Assembly (NCBI GenBank): GCA_947579665.1
Contig: OX388351.1
Location: 51,592,939 to 51,656,938, forward strand
Direction: 5' to 3'
DNA length: 64,000 nucleotides
Source: Sympetrum striolatum
Taxonomy: Eukaryota > Arthropoda > Insecta > Odonata > Libellulidae
Positions 48,091 through 59,400 of the stretch are shown piece by piece. The notes beneath the pieces are model-generated. The model searched no databases, had not been told where the DNA came from, and saw only the letters and a list, made by a program, of their open reading frames with translations. Position numbers and translations under genes: made by a program. How positions within the stretch are numbered: position 1 is the first letter of the stretch; each line of letters begins with the position of its first letter.

Positions 48091-48839
48091 GTCATAAAAT
48101 TTTTAGTAGTTTTTTATGTTGACGATGTTTATATCTATATACCATTGCTTGGCTCGGTGACTGGTGGTAATAAGTCATCTTGTCGAAAAGACAACTCAAC
48201 AACTGTCAGATGGTAATGAAAATAACTCGGTCTCGACCATGCAAAATTTACACAAGTAAAAAGAAATCAATTTTAATAATTAACAAAAATTAGTTAAAAT
48301 AACATATTATTCTTAATAAATCGTATATATTGACCTTATTTATAAGTAAGTACTAAATAGTTCCGAAAATTATCTTATTTTTCAAATTTCGGTCGTCCGC
48401 GAAAAAATTTAATCTTCTTAAGTTTCGCTATTATGTTTTTAAATTATGTAAATTGTCATCCTTATCATTTAATCTAAGTAATTATTTAATAATTATTATG
48501 AATATATTACGATGAGATTAATCTAAAACTATTCTAAGATTTTTTAAAAGAGCTCTAGTGTCACAAATTAGTATCTGCTGGATTTGAATTATACAAAAGT
48601 TTCTCACCATTAATGAAAACAATATTAATTGTAATCTGATCCTATGTGTATAATTGTATAAATATTTAATGCGTGTATCATATTTTTTCTAAATTTGAAG
48701 TTTTTATCTCGTTAAATAAGAAAAACAAATTACTATACAATTACGAAACCTCCGTACAATAAACACTTATCATTTCATGAGTATCATAGCATCCACCCAA
48801 CCGTTTTACTAATTCTAATTTATTATAAATATATTACCT
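48091..48839. other. Intronic DNA, no gene seen
   Basis: Very AT-rich, featureless to me. Confidence 0.55.
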
Positions 48840-49430
48840 ACCTCCGTCGTTTCATTTATCTACTGTGGTTGGAAATACATACTTCATATATAATTTTTTT
48901 TAAATTTGTTTCGTTTTTCCTCAATCTGTTTGATTTACGACGTTTTCCCTACCATCCATCTTAATTCGTATCCATTTGTGTTCTTACACATCCTGTTGTT
49001 TTTGCTCATCCCGTTTAGAACGCACACATTTCGAGTTGAGATTTACAGCTCTTCCAAGGTCGCCATTTTGATTTATGTCCCTCCTCGGCTCCTTTCGATT
49101 GCTGTTTTGCCGATTCCCTTTACATCGATCGCATTAATCGATTCTATTAATCGATTGACTGCATCATTTATATCAATGGATGCCATTCCAATTACTGTTT
49201 ATGTATTTCATGTCTTTGATTTGTGTTTCTAGTATTGATGAGTTTAGTTGTAGTGTAGTTTCGTTAGTTTATAAGGCAGTAGTTAAGAAAGTGTTTTTAT
49301 TTTTACCTTTGTCTCCGTCTTATTCATTTCCGTGAAAATGTGGAAACTAAGGAGGTATTAAATATGGATATAAATTCCCCCTGCCATACGCCTCTGGCAG
49401 CTTGGGATATATATCTGATCTATTTATTTA
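48840..49430. repeat. Possible LINE remnant with 3' end near 49420
   Basis: A pyrimidine-rich 108-codon plus ORF (48906-49232) has a minus-strand reading with the run VNRLIESINAIDVKGIGKTA, loosely like the linker before the RT in some LINEs, but it is broken. CCATACGCCTCTGGCAGCTT followed by GGGATATATATCTGATC at 49384-49420 matches the tail at 46999. The two parts may belong to different elements. Confidence 0.3.
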
Positions 49431-49509
49431 TTTCATATACCCCATAAACATCCATTTTCCGGACTTTCATAGCTGTAGGTATTAACATTAGCAATCACAC
49501 AAGACCATT

Positions 49510-49605
49510 CCCCAAAATCCGACTAACTGGGATTCGAACCCGGGACCGTGGGGTTGGAGCGATACCGTGCGAGCACACTAACCATTAGGCCATCACGGCC
49601 GGTGA
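49510..49605 (-). repeat. tRNA-derived SINE head (family E)
   Basis: Minus-strand A box TGGCCTAATGGTTAG (49578-49592) and B box GGTTCGAATCC (49530-49540). It has a GGCCGTGA start but no matching acceptor 3' strand and an over-long variable region, so it is a SINE and not a tRNA gene. Confidence 0.65.
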
Positions 49606-49667
49606 AAATCAATTTCCACCCTTTTAAACCCGAAATATTTTGAAGCAATTTGCGTCTAATACAAGAA

Positions 49668-49750
49668 GTACACTCCTGGCCATAATTAACGCAGCACCTC
49701 CCTAGCGATCCTTACGGCCGGTGCTGCGTTAATTTTGGCCAGGAGTGTAC
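49668..49750. mobile_element. 79-bp Tc1/mariner-type MITE, copy 3
   Basis: A complete copy with CACTCCTGGCC and GGCCAGGAGTG ends between TA dinucleotides. The loop is the same as in the copies 40 kb away at 9376 and 9747, apart from one or two bases. Confidence 0.87.
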
Positions 49751-49869
49751 ATGGTGATACACTTCAAACTTTTCATCAAAAAAGATTCTGAAGTAATTTA
49801 AAACTACATTCTAGCAACACAATAAACTAATTCTTCTTTTACTATTCATGATCATGCTCCATTTGCCCT
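49751..49869. other. Short AT-rich spacer
   Basis: No feature seen between the MITE and the next compositional island. Confidence 0.5.
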
Positions 49870-50660
49870 TACAAAACACATCCTCTCTAAACCAACATCA
49901 TCAGGTTTGCACGTCGTCAACGAGCTCAATTCAAAGGTTGTAAAGACCCATTTACGTTTCCCTCCGCGCCTCCAAATATTTATTCTCCCCAGTAAAAATA
50001 ACGACGGGGTTCTGCGACTCTTATTTGGAGAAGAAAATAAAGCCGTGCGATTCCAAGGCCGTTGCACCTTCGTGCCTCCGAAGCCGCACGCAAATATCGG
50101 GGGAACCCGTTCTTGAGAGTACGTTTTTCAAACGACACGCATCGATTCGTATAAATCTGTATTTGCCTCCATCCGTTGCGAGAGGCGATACGGGTGAAAA
50201 ATTCGAGTTTTAATGCTCATGCGGCGAAAGGAAGGAGACAAATGGTCGCTCAATTACATTCCGAGAGCCATTTGAGGCGAAAGGTGAAACATAGCGGGAG
50301 GGTTCGCGCCATAAAGTATAGGCAATCAATTCATCCCAGCGGCGACCTACATAGGAGACATACACGGGTGCTTCGAGGTTCATAATGATCGAGTCCCCGT
50401 TCGAAAAATCCAGGAAAATCGCGGAGGATGGCTGTCGTCTCATGCAAATGGCTTCATCTTTTAGTGATTGAGGAATGTAAGCCGGGAATAAATCAGAGAG
50501 ATACGAGGTGGATTTATTTTATAATAGTCGTTTCTTTTCTTTCTCTTTTTTGTGATTTCATCCGTCTTATTTGGCGCGTCTTTTTTGCGGCGTTTATTAT
50601 TGTTAATCAGTTTATCAATATCGTCATGGATACAAGCGCAATAAGTCCATATTTTTCGTT
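49870..50660. promoter_or_regulatory. CpG-richer repeat-free island
   Basis: Strong CpG content up to about 50460 (TTTCCCTCCGCGCCTCC, CGAAGCCGCACGCAAATATC). Multiple short ORFs on both strands overlap and none shows a domain. No match to the window's repeats. Candidate regulatory DNA, inferred. Confidence 0.3.
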
Positions 50661-52099
50661 TACGTTTTGATGAATCGTAAATTTACGTATTAAAGTGTGA
50701 GAAACGGTTGTTAAAAATTGCTGAAAGACTACCAAGGACCGGAAAGTTTGCTAAACAACGGCAAGAGGTTTAATGGCGATAAATAAGCAACTTATTGAAT
50801 TCCATATTAGCGCTTATAAATAATAAACCTTATTAAGTTAAAAAAGGAACTAGTTGTACCATAAGTAAACATCTACGCGTTATTTTCGAGTTTTATTCAC
50901 TTTTTCTCCTTGTTTTTCCTGTCCAAATGCTCACGGTTGTTTTAAGCATTGTCATCTTTCCTTTTTTAGCTCTGGAAGGTTAATAAAATAAATACGCACA
51001 CAATATAGCGTAAGACTTTCAAGTATTCCTTTAACGGCAAGTGAATAATTATTTCATTATTATTATATTATCATATCATCCAAAAAATGTTTCCATTCAA
51101 GTTATATTGTTTTGATAGCTTTGATTTAGCTGTTTCTTGATAAAAGTTTTTTTTTCATGTCTATGTGACTGATTATAATCAACATACTCGTATATTCTGA
51201 GACATAAATGTATAGATTAATACAAAGTACGAAGATATGGTCTTTCCAAGCCTCTAAATACACAAAACAATAGGTTCCGAATGAATTATGTTGCTATATC
51301 TTTGTGTTTTAGCCGCAAAAATAAAACGTAGGAATACACAAGAATTAGGATTCGGGAAGACATGAGCATAAAAAGTGCTCTATAGAGTAATGATTGTTTT
51401 TTTAATCAAAATTCAAAGAACAAGATATAGAATCGTAGCATTTGTCAGAAATATTTTTTTTTTTACTTTTTATGAAATGAACTTCATTTGCATCGGCAGA
51501 GTCAAGTTCTTTTTCGAGCACTCAAGTAACCTCTTTGATGGAAGTCCCGCACAAATTAAGACCTTATTTCTAACAAAATGCTTAAATTTAAGACGTCTGT
51601 TGCAGAATTGTAGCAATATCTTATGTCGTAGGCATTACAGTCTTGATTTCACGGGAGTAACAGGATTTTGAGAGTTAGAATCGGCTATATCATCACACAT
51701 ATATATATCACCTTCATCATCTTCAAGACCTTTGTCCCTTAACCCAAGTCCCTTGCTAATCGCCTACACTTTAATATTGATAACTAAGAATCATCTGTCT
51801 TGACATTAAACGCAAGTGTGCGTAAAAAACCTGTAGTCTATATTTAACCAGCAGCCTCTATTTAACCTTCCTCAATAATTCTATACATATACAATTCTCT
51901 CCGAAATTGTTAGTCTTGAATTAGCGGAATGCCAATTATTTTAATTAATGGTTTTCATAGTCCTTTTTTCGTTTGCTCCATGAAATACTTCTTTATTTAT
52001 GACTATTTTTCTATTTACATTAGATTTAAGTTGCAGTCCCTCTCTCTATAAAGTAAAAGAGATTCTTTTCGATGAGACTGCTTTTTAAATTCTACCTTC
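50661..52099. other. Intronic DNA, no gene seen
   Basis: AT-rich. A 98-codon ORF at 51375-51671 has no motif. Confidence 0.55.
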
Positions 52100-52740
52100 T
52101 TATCGGTGTTTCGGATATTTCATGCCGTAAAGACGGCCATTAAGGCTGTCGGGGTTTCTGTCCTCTTGTTGCTCTCGAGTTCAACCGCCTCTCGCGCACG
52201 TATTTCCAATTGCAGACGGGAGAAAAAGGCAAAGATACGTAAGTACCCATCGCGGCTCGACTTATGTTTTATAGCTCTCCTCCAAGAAATCGCGTAGCAA
52301 CGTGTAAACAACATAGAAGGGGACCGCGTTTCTGCTCCATTGAAAAATCGATTCAGGTCTTATTTGTTCGGCTGTTTACATTGAGTGCAGTGCCTGCTGT
52401 TAAGGACATCACGTGGCGCATTAGGGGTTCAACGTCCCCTTTGAAGGATTTGCCAGGGTATATGTTATCCGCGGGGCCATTCATCCGTGAGGGGGAACTC
52501 CCGGAAGCGTCTCATCCTTCCTCAGACGTGACAACCACACAACTACGGCACCTGTTGCAAAGCTAGACTATAAGTAAACAAAAAATGAGAAGAGATATGG
52601 ACGGGAGTGGTACCCGAGGGGACGGCTGAAGGCGGTCGGGGCCCCGATTCGAGAGTCGGGACCCGGATTTAGGTCGCGGTTGGAATTTGCTCTATAGGTT
52701 GACTCCAACTGGTCCTAACGGTGGATATAAATGCTTTGTT
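52100..52740. promoter_or_regulatory. CpG-richer repeat-free island
   Basis: High G+C (GTCGGGGCCCCGATTCGAGA near 52637, CCTCTCGCGCACGTATTTCC near 52189). A 100-codon ORF at 52264-52566 has no recognisable domain. Candidate regulatory DNA; it could also hide an unrecognised short exon. Confidence 0.3.
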
Positions 52741-53149
52741 TTCGATTTATCGGAGTGCTTTTTCCGTTCAGGGGCTCATCTTTCCTTGGCTTTTGGTAGC
52801 ATTAGGTAATCCTTTTCTTCAGGGCAGGGAAGATATGTACTTTGACCATTATTGAAGTACATGATTCTTCCATTACCGAGTTTTTACTATCAAAAAACTT
52901 GATTCTAAGTTTCTTTCTTTAGAATTGCACAAGAAAACCAATCAATTTGAATAATAATCGGTGATACTAATAGATAAAATTAATGCTTGTGAATGTTTTG
53001 TGCATTTAAAAATGGAAAAGATAAAAATCATAAATGCTGAAAAATTTCTATGAATTCGTAATTTTTAGAATTTCGTAATTAATTGTATCCTGTGTATGAC
53101 TTACAATTGTTGAAAGACATATTGTCAAAATATTTTGAAAGGATTAAAG
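52741..53149. other. Intronic DNA, no gene seen
   Basis: AT-rich, featureless to me. Confidence 0.55.
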
Positions 53150-53240
53150 CCGGTGATAGTCATATGGACAGCGCGTTTGCCTTTGGTGAAAGCGGTCCCG
53201 GGTTCGATTCCCGGTGGGAGCCAGTGTAAGAAATTACCTA
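53150..53240 (+). repeat. tRNA-derived SINE (family A), second copy
   Basis: GCCGGTGATAGTCATATGGA leads into an A-box-like region, TTTGGTGAAAGCGGTCCCG and a perfect B box GGTTCGATTCC at 53201-53211. It shares the GGTGAAAGCGGTC and CCCGGTGGGA blocks with the copy at 3713. It abuts the palindromic element at 53241. The acceptor arms do not pair, so it is not a tRNA gene. Confidence 0.72.
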
Positions 53241-54035
53241 AGGTTTAAAATCACCAAAAGCCGTCTTTGTCGGCGTTCCTCCTCTTACGTTTCGGTAGTT
53301 GGAGTAAGTAAGAAAGGAATACCGCACTATTATTGTAATACTCAAATGATGAACTTCTTTGTTATTTCTGTAATTTTATGATATGCTGTCTATTCTCATG
53401 TTACTGACAAAGATTTTCTAATGAGATGTTTGCTATAATTTAAAAATTTTCTATGTATATAATTTACTACCTACTTCGTATATTTCACTGTCTATTTTGT
53501 TTTTTTTTTTCATATTTACTTACTTTGACAAGGATTACTCTCTGCTTCATTGTATTATTTGACAAGTATTATTCTTTGCTGTTATTGTAAATCTATAACT
53601 ACATGACTATGACTGTGTTCTAATCTGTATCATTACTCATTATTTAGCTGTTATTTATCTTTTTGACTCTTTCCTATAACTTTTGCAGGTTTTTCAATCC
53701 CCCCTTCTCTTTGCGGGCGTTTTCCTGCCGTGGAGACTTTTTCTTCTGTGTTTAAACCTCATTGTTTTTTCCTCCGCAAAATAAGTCATTCTTTTCCTAT
53801 TTTCCTTTACTATTACGTCAAGGGTTAAATGGAAGATGGGACTTTTTCGTCCTAATTTCGCCCAATAAAGACGTTATTATTATTATTATTTATAAGGATA
53901 CAATAATAGTGTGGCATTCCTTTCTTGATTTCTCCGACTACCGAGAAGTAAGGGAAGGAACGCCGACAAAGGCGGTTTTTGGAGATTTTAAACCCCGAAT
54001 TCATTAACGGCCGTGTCCCATTATTTCTTTCTTTT
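53241..54035 (+). mobile_element. Palindromic 'snap-back' element, copy 3, interrupted
   Basis: The left arm (53241-53339: GGTTTAAAATCACC, AAAAGCCGTCTTTGTCGGCG) and the right arm (53899-54000: GGAACGCCGACAAAGGCGG, GGAGATTTTAAACC) are complementary, followed by the family's one-sided tail to about 54035. The loop, within the ACTATTATTGTA/TACAATAATAGT pair, holds a LINE 3' end. Arms have several mismatches. Confidence 0.8.
53340..53898 (+). repeat. LINE 3' untranslated end inserted in the palindrome loop
   Basis: GCAGGTTTTTCAATCCCCCC, GTTTTCCTGCCGT, CAAGGGTTAAATG and CCCAATAAAG followed by (ATT)n (about 53873-53891) match the copy at 30890-31187. The coding region is missing. Confidence 0.7.
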
Positions 54036-56869
54036 CGGCCGAGTTATTCGAAGTTCTTAGTTCGTTCGTTGACCCGCTACCTTATAGCTCAGAAAAAATC
54101 TGCAAACAGTTTGGGCTCACGTAGACTTCCGCGTTTTTGCTTTGTGTTTCCTTAGGTATCCCTGTCCGTTCCTCGCGACTAAGGCTTTTTTAGCGGTTTA
54201 CTCGTTTTAATCCCAAGTCACGTCTTGCGCTATTTAAACCATGACGATCATTTTCCGAAATCAAAAAAGAAAATGATTTACTTTGGGGAATAGTTAGGCA
54301 GGATTAAGGAAAAAAGAGGAGAGGTCGGATGCAAAATGCAAATAGCAGGACTTCTAATTTGTTATAGTTATTGCAATTTCTTGGTATTATCGAAGGGGGT
54401 TTGTTTTGCGTATCACGACCGAAAAGGATGAAATTCTAAATCCACCCTCAGTACTTTCTATAATTCGAAGATATATTCTTATTTTGAACACTGAAAGATT
54501 TATGTTTCAGGTTTAAATATGTGTTCCTGATTTCATCCCTTGCGGTTATGCTTTCTGGTTTTGTTTCACAACATTCTGTAGAGTACGATATTAATGTATT
54601 CGAAAATATCTTTGTATTTTTTTCCCTTACCGTTGCATTCTGATTTAAGATACATTTGATGTATGCAAGCTCAAAGTTTTTTGGAGGTCTATACTCTGTA
54701 AGTGAAAAACGGCAATTTCTGCAAAATATATATTTTTAAAGACGACTGATTTCGTCTACAGAAAGATATTTACAAATAGCTGGAAGATATCTACTAGTAA
54801 ACGAAACTTGTCTTAATAAAAAGTACATTCTGTTTAAATTGACATGTATTTTACTTCTTTATAAAAGTTGCAAGAATCATTTAGAGCATGATTATATCAG
54901 TAGTTTGCTACCGTTTTGACCATGTGAGTGAATTATGGATTACGTTTTTATAGAATAATAAAATGTTCTGGAAGACATTATCATCTATGGTATCATTAAA
55001 AAGTAATGAAGAGTATATTTAAGTTGATTAAAATAATTTTCTTTCATTTTTGTTGTCATTTTTGCGTACGCGAAAATAATTGTTGGGTTTTTAGGTCAGT
55101 TGGGAATAAATCTTTCGTTGAATCAGGAAATGAGATCACTGTTATGCGGTGAATTCCAACCGGGTTACATCCATCACCGCATACCATAATATGAAGCTCA
55201 AATTTCAGGAATCATTCCGACGTGTATGCAAAATGCTCATAAAGGGTACAGAATCTTTTCATTCGAAAGAGGGTCATTTTCATTTTAATGAAGTACGCAG
55301 TGTCTCTCATTGTCCCGTTGTTTGCGAATAATAGGAGTTTTATACGCTGTGTGCGAAGTGCATCATCTTTTTTTCTACATCCTCTCTTCCGAATCTGCTC
55401 ATAGTGGTGACGCTCCGTACAAATAGATTAAAACACGCTTGATATATCGTCCATTCCAAAGGATTCGGATTCCAGTCCACGTTCCGAACAGTAGCGGAAT
55501 TAATTTCTTTTTTCGAGATTCGTTTCGGGTTTTCATTGAGGCACCATCCCAATCCTATTAAATGGATTCATAAACAAAAACTGACGGACTCCCTGTTTTT
55601 TCGCAGAGACAGCCAATAATTCATAAAGCAGAAGCAATTTCGTCCTAGGGACGGCACTTTTGCGAGCGTGAACGATTGATTCATCGGGGGCTGAAAAGGG
55701 GTTTTAATTATGATTTCAAAAACTTGGCCTTGATCTCAGAGGATTTCATTAATAGCAGTTTGGAGAGGTACGTTCCGGCGCATTCGACCGCAGCCAGCGA
55801 AACGCGAATGATTTGCGGTTCGAACGGAGGTCGCTCTCAATAAAATGGACCACTGCTCATTCGCAGAATGTGATGTTATTTAAACCAGGATATTATTCGC
55901 ATGAACACTGCTACAGCATATTCATGGAAATTAGGAAATATATAAAGGCTAAAATTAATGCATGTGGAAATGACCTGAAAAAACTCAAAGAGGAAATCCC
56001 TCGTATTGGCGCTTTAACAAAAAATATGATAGCAATTAGTGGTTCTAATTATACATATATGAGTTAATTTCAAAAGGTGTAGCGAGATTAATTGCATTGC
56101 ATATTTGCACGAATAAAAGGTATAAAAAATGTTTCGACTTACTGAACAAATAATTTAATACGTGGCTTGTAACTACAATTTTATTATCATTAAGTATAAA
56201 ATCTGTTGATACGTATCCTCATTTCCACATTTAATAAATTTCCTCGGGTTACTTTCTGAATTCATCAATCCTATCACCTTGTTATTACCCTAAACCATGT
56301 CTTTAATCAATTACATCATATTAACCCAAAAAAATATGTAACAATGTATAAAACAGACGTATCGTTTCTTCAGGTAACGTTACTTACACAGATGGCGAAG
56401 GAAATAACGTGACTTTGAGGAGCATCATTTTTAAAGTCGAATTAGTCAGTATAATTATCATTATAATCCCAAATTCATAAGCAGCAAGGACCATATTAGA
56501 AAAAAAGTTTTCATGGTTAAAATACGTAAGATAATTCAGTAGATGTATTAAAAGGGATAAAATAAAATAGTTTTGTGATACGCAATTAATTCATTTAATG
56601 TATATTGGAATTAGGTATAATTAAGTATTCATCTATCTTCATCATATAAGGAAAAGAAAGGCAACTTAAATACTCTTTTAGGAGTTGCATATCCCCTCGT
56701 TATGGCTATATATCAGTTCAATTTCATCCCAAACGATGAAATATCAATTAAAAGAAGAAAGATAGATTCAGAGTAATATTTAATCCAACGCAGAGAAACC
56801 GAGAAAGATCGAAAATGAATTAGCCCAGAAATTAATTAATAAAGGGAAATTAATCGGTGGGATTTAAGA
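54036..56869. other. Intronic DNA with CpG-richer parts
   Basis: No gene. Mixed-composition parts lie at 54036-54240, 55140-55560 and 55600-55860. The ORFs at 55149, 55340 and 55813 lack motifs. The rest is AT-rich. Confidence 0.5.
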
Positions 56870-57245
56870 AAACGAATGGAAAACTTGGGTGCGATTACAA
56901 TTCAACGAAAATTAATTAGTTTCACTTTCAAGGCGCGAGGGGCGCGAGGAAGGAAAAAAAGGCGGTCGGAGTCCGCACTCGAAAAACGCGAACATATTGG
57001 CTTCCAGCGGTCGAAATACAAAGAGCGGATGGTTCAGACCAATCGAAGCCTCAATAATCCCGCACCCCTAACAAATACGGCGCTCTTGTTCCGAGGATTA
57101 TGAAGTTTTACGCGTTGGAAATGAGACCGCCTTTTATAGGCCTCGCTTGCCATGTCTCCGTCCTCTTTCAGCGAAGATTTCCACTCTCAAATCCCCTCCT
57201 ATGTATTCGCTTCGTCGCGTTATTCGAGCATCGATCTAACTCAAA
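56870..57245. promoter_or_regulatory. CpG-richer repeat-free island with a duplicated 25-mer
   Basis: Contains AAGGCGCGAGGGGCGCGAGG (56930-56949) and ends in a 25-base word (57218-57242, core TTCGAGCATCGATCTAAC) that recurs exactly at 59413-59437. Candidate regulatory DNA; no coding motif. Confidence 0.35.
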
Positions 57246-57289
57246 TCAGAAGATGTTAAATGATATAAAAGATCCAAGGAAAGGAAATT

Positions 57290-57720
57290 TGTCTGTTAAG
57301 CACTCAGCCCGAAGGCTGGTTGGTACCTCACCCCCTCCGGCATAAGTTACTGAGAGATTGCAGAGAGGAATGAGGTTCTCTAGACAGGATGGAGGAGTGA
57401 GGTAGTTTGCCATTGCTTTCCTCTCTGAGCGAGAATGGTATAACCGGAACATGTCTACGCAAGCGAAACACAATGACTATGAGTGATTGGCATACCATAA
57501 GGAGAGACCTTGATCAGCGCAATTATGCACCCATACCTCAGTAGCTTTCGTTTCACCACACCCTTGATCAAGACTAGGATAAGAGAAAAGGAAAGATACA
57601 TTTTCGCTATCGCGTAGCACATGATAAATGAAAATATTCCGTTCATCAGAGTATGGTAAAAGAAACAGAAAGACATTTACGGTTACCATAAACGAAAGAA
57701 ATGCCGTTTAACCTTTTCCG
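57290..57720. repeat. Possible dispersed repeat
   Basis: AGCCCGAAGGCTGGTTGG and GAGGTAGTTTGCCATTGCTT have the look of a retroposon body that I associate with arthropod repeats, but no second copy lies in this window, so the call is weak. Short ORFs on the minus strand have no domain. Confidence 0.3.
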
Positions 57721-58245
57721 GTCCAAATTTTGTAAAAGAAGCAAATAAATGTATTTTTTCTTCTGGAAGTTCTTTGAAGGGGTTATATATGTGCAGGTAA
57801 TCATTAATTCGTTCAAACTTTATTAAAACAAAAACTTTTCTTATGATTTCAAATTTAATCAAGTTATATTTAGCAATATAATGTTAAAAACATTTTTCGG
57901 GGCGATTGCTTTAAAAACCTTCAACATACAATCATGAACGTTATTGAAAGAGTTTTAAATATTATGCATGAAAATATTCCACTTACAGTTAGTTTTTCAA
58001 TATCGCAAACTCTGACGATTACTCGCGAGCATGCGTACAGCAATTTTCATCTACAGCTAAAGGTCATCATTTTTTTAACCATGGCATTTATCTGGCTCCC
58101 TTTCCAATGTGGCGAAGTGTTTCTTATATGCTAATGTGCTGTACTTACGTGAACCTTGCAGTGTCTGGACTCAATGATGATTTTGTAATAAAATTTCTTA
58201 TTAAATTGTATGTTTTCATTGTAACTTATTTCTTCAGTGTGTGAA
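57721..58245. other. Intronic DNA, no gene seen
   Basis: AT-rich. The last 30 bases resemble the region just left of 61550 (see the pogo-like element). Confidence 0.5.
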
Positions 58246-59270
58246 TATACTAGACTCTAGCTAATCTGACCATTCCTTGCACAGAGGGGCGCCGGATTAG
58301 CATAAGCGAGAGTGCGTAAAAGACCACAGTGTCGTGACCAAGTTTCCGGTGCGCAGCCATAAAAAGAAATACATACTTATATATATTACGTTCCAGAAGA
58401 TAAAAGATCTTTGGACAGCAAAGAACATCAAGATGGAGCTAAGGAAAATATTTGCTACGTGCTTTATCTGGAGTATTGTGTTATATGGATCCGAAACATG
58501 GACATTGAGAAGGAGAGAAGAAAAATACATAGAGAGCTTTGAAATGTGGCTATGGCGAAGGATGGAGAAAATAAGTTGGAAAGACAAGATAAAAAATGAA
58601 CAGGTACTGAGGAGGGTTGGAGAAGAACGAGTAATTTTTGGAAACATAAGGAAAAGGAAAGCAAGATGGATAGGCCATATACTAGAGCAGAATGCCTACA
58701 GTAGACGATTTTTGAAGGAAAGATCAAGGGGAAACGACGAAGAGGAAGAAGAAAATTCGGAATGCTGACTGATTTAAAACAAGGAAAAGAATATCAAGTT
58801 CTAAAAAGGGAGGCACAGGATAGGGATGCCTGGAGGAGCAAGTTTCGTTGAGACCTGTCCGCGGACAGAAGCACAATGATGATGATGATATATTACGTAG
58901 GATATTAATGGTAATGCTGAACTTAATATATAAACAGGTGTGATAATTTACAGGTACGAGATGGCAAGTTAATTTAAGGCTAAGACTTGCATCTTTAACG
59001 TAGTATTTGAACGGAGGATTAGTTATTACTCACTTCAGAGAATACATCAAGATTTTGATGATTTAATATATGTTTTCGGTATTATATATAAATATAATTA
59101 GCGCCTTCTGGTCTAAAAATAACTCTTCTCCTCTGCACTTCACCTTTGCTTTTTTTCTTCCACGCTTGCACTCGTTACGTTACTCCATGGTTCACTTTTA
59201 CGTCTGGGAAGGGTGCCGGATAGCTGAGATGCCGGATTATTGAGGGCCGGATTAGTGGGAGTCTAGTATA
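58246..59270. mobile_element. pogo/Tigger-like DNA transposon, non-autonomous, about 1 kb
   Basis: The left end TATACTAGACTCTAGCTAAT and the right end, read inward on the other strand, TATACTAGACTCCCACTAAT, are inverted repeats of about 26 bp with five mismatches. They are flanked by TA and continue into GCCGGATTAG words that recur near both ends (58291, 59231, 59247). Ends of this kind, with C(C)GGATTA just inside, are typical of pogo/Tigger elements. No DDE transposase remains. The interior carries a LINE fragment. A paralogous sequence without the insertion lies at about 61530-61690. Confidence 0.72.
58334..58890 (+). pseudogene. LINE (RTE/Jockey-like) RT C-terminus inside the pogo-like element
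   Basis: The frame contains IVLYGSETWTLRRREE, FEMWLWRRMEKISW, a KNEQVL block and KARWIGHILEQN. Near 58712 a one-base frameshift moves the family's basic GKRRRGRRK motif and the AQDRDAWRSKF ending into another frame, with a stop at 58849-58851. (GAT)n follows at 58876-58890. Endonuclease and RT core are missing. It is most similar by eye to the fragment at 43090. Confidence 0.85.
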
Positions 59271-59400
59271 TATATTTATTTCACTAGGTGCTACTCATTA
59301 GGATGATTTTTTCCTTCCCTTTTGTTCTTGAAAGGCAATTGCGAATCATGATTATAAATGATTTTACGTTCCCCTAGCTATGAAGGAAAATAACGATGTA
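59271..59400 (+). repeat. Dispersed repeat, paralogous to 61550-61695
   Basis: TATATTTATTTC, CTCATTAGGATG, ATTATAAATGATTTTACGTT and CCTAGC occur in the same order as TATATTTATTTC, CTCATCAGGATG, ATTATAAGTGGTTTTACGTT and CCTAGC at 61560-61666. About 70 percent identity by eye. Confidence 0.6.

Noticed and set aside
48906..49232. 108-codon hydrophobic ORF as a membrane protein
   Set aside because: Hydrophobicity follows from T-rich sequence, and the other strand has a loose LINE-like reading, so a transposon remnant is more likely.
49518..49600. tRNA gene on the minus strand
   Set aside because: Good A and B boxes, but no complementary acceptor ends and an over-long core; it is SINE-like.
53150..53222. 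tRNA gene on the plus strand
   Set aside because: The perfect B box is shared with a decayed family copy at 3713, and the ends GCCGGTG and TGGGAGC do not form an acceptor stem.
58334..58768. 144-codon ORF as a host gene
   Set aside because: The ETWTL, FEMWLWRRM and GHIL motifs are those of LINE reverse transcriptase C-termini, and the frame is broken near 58712.
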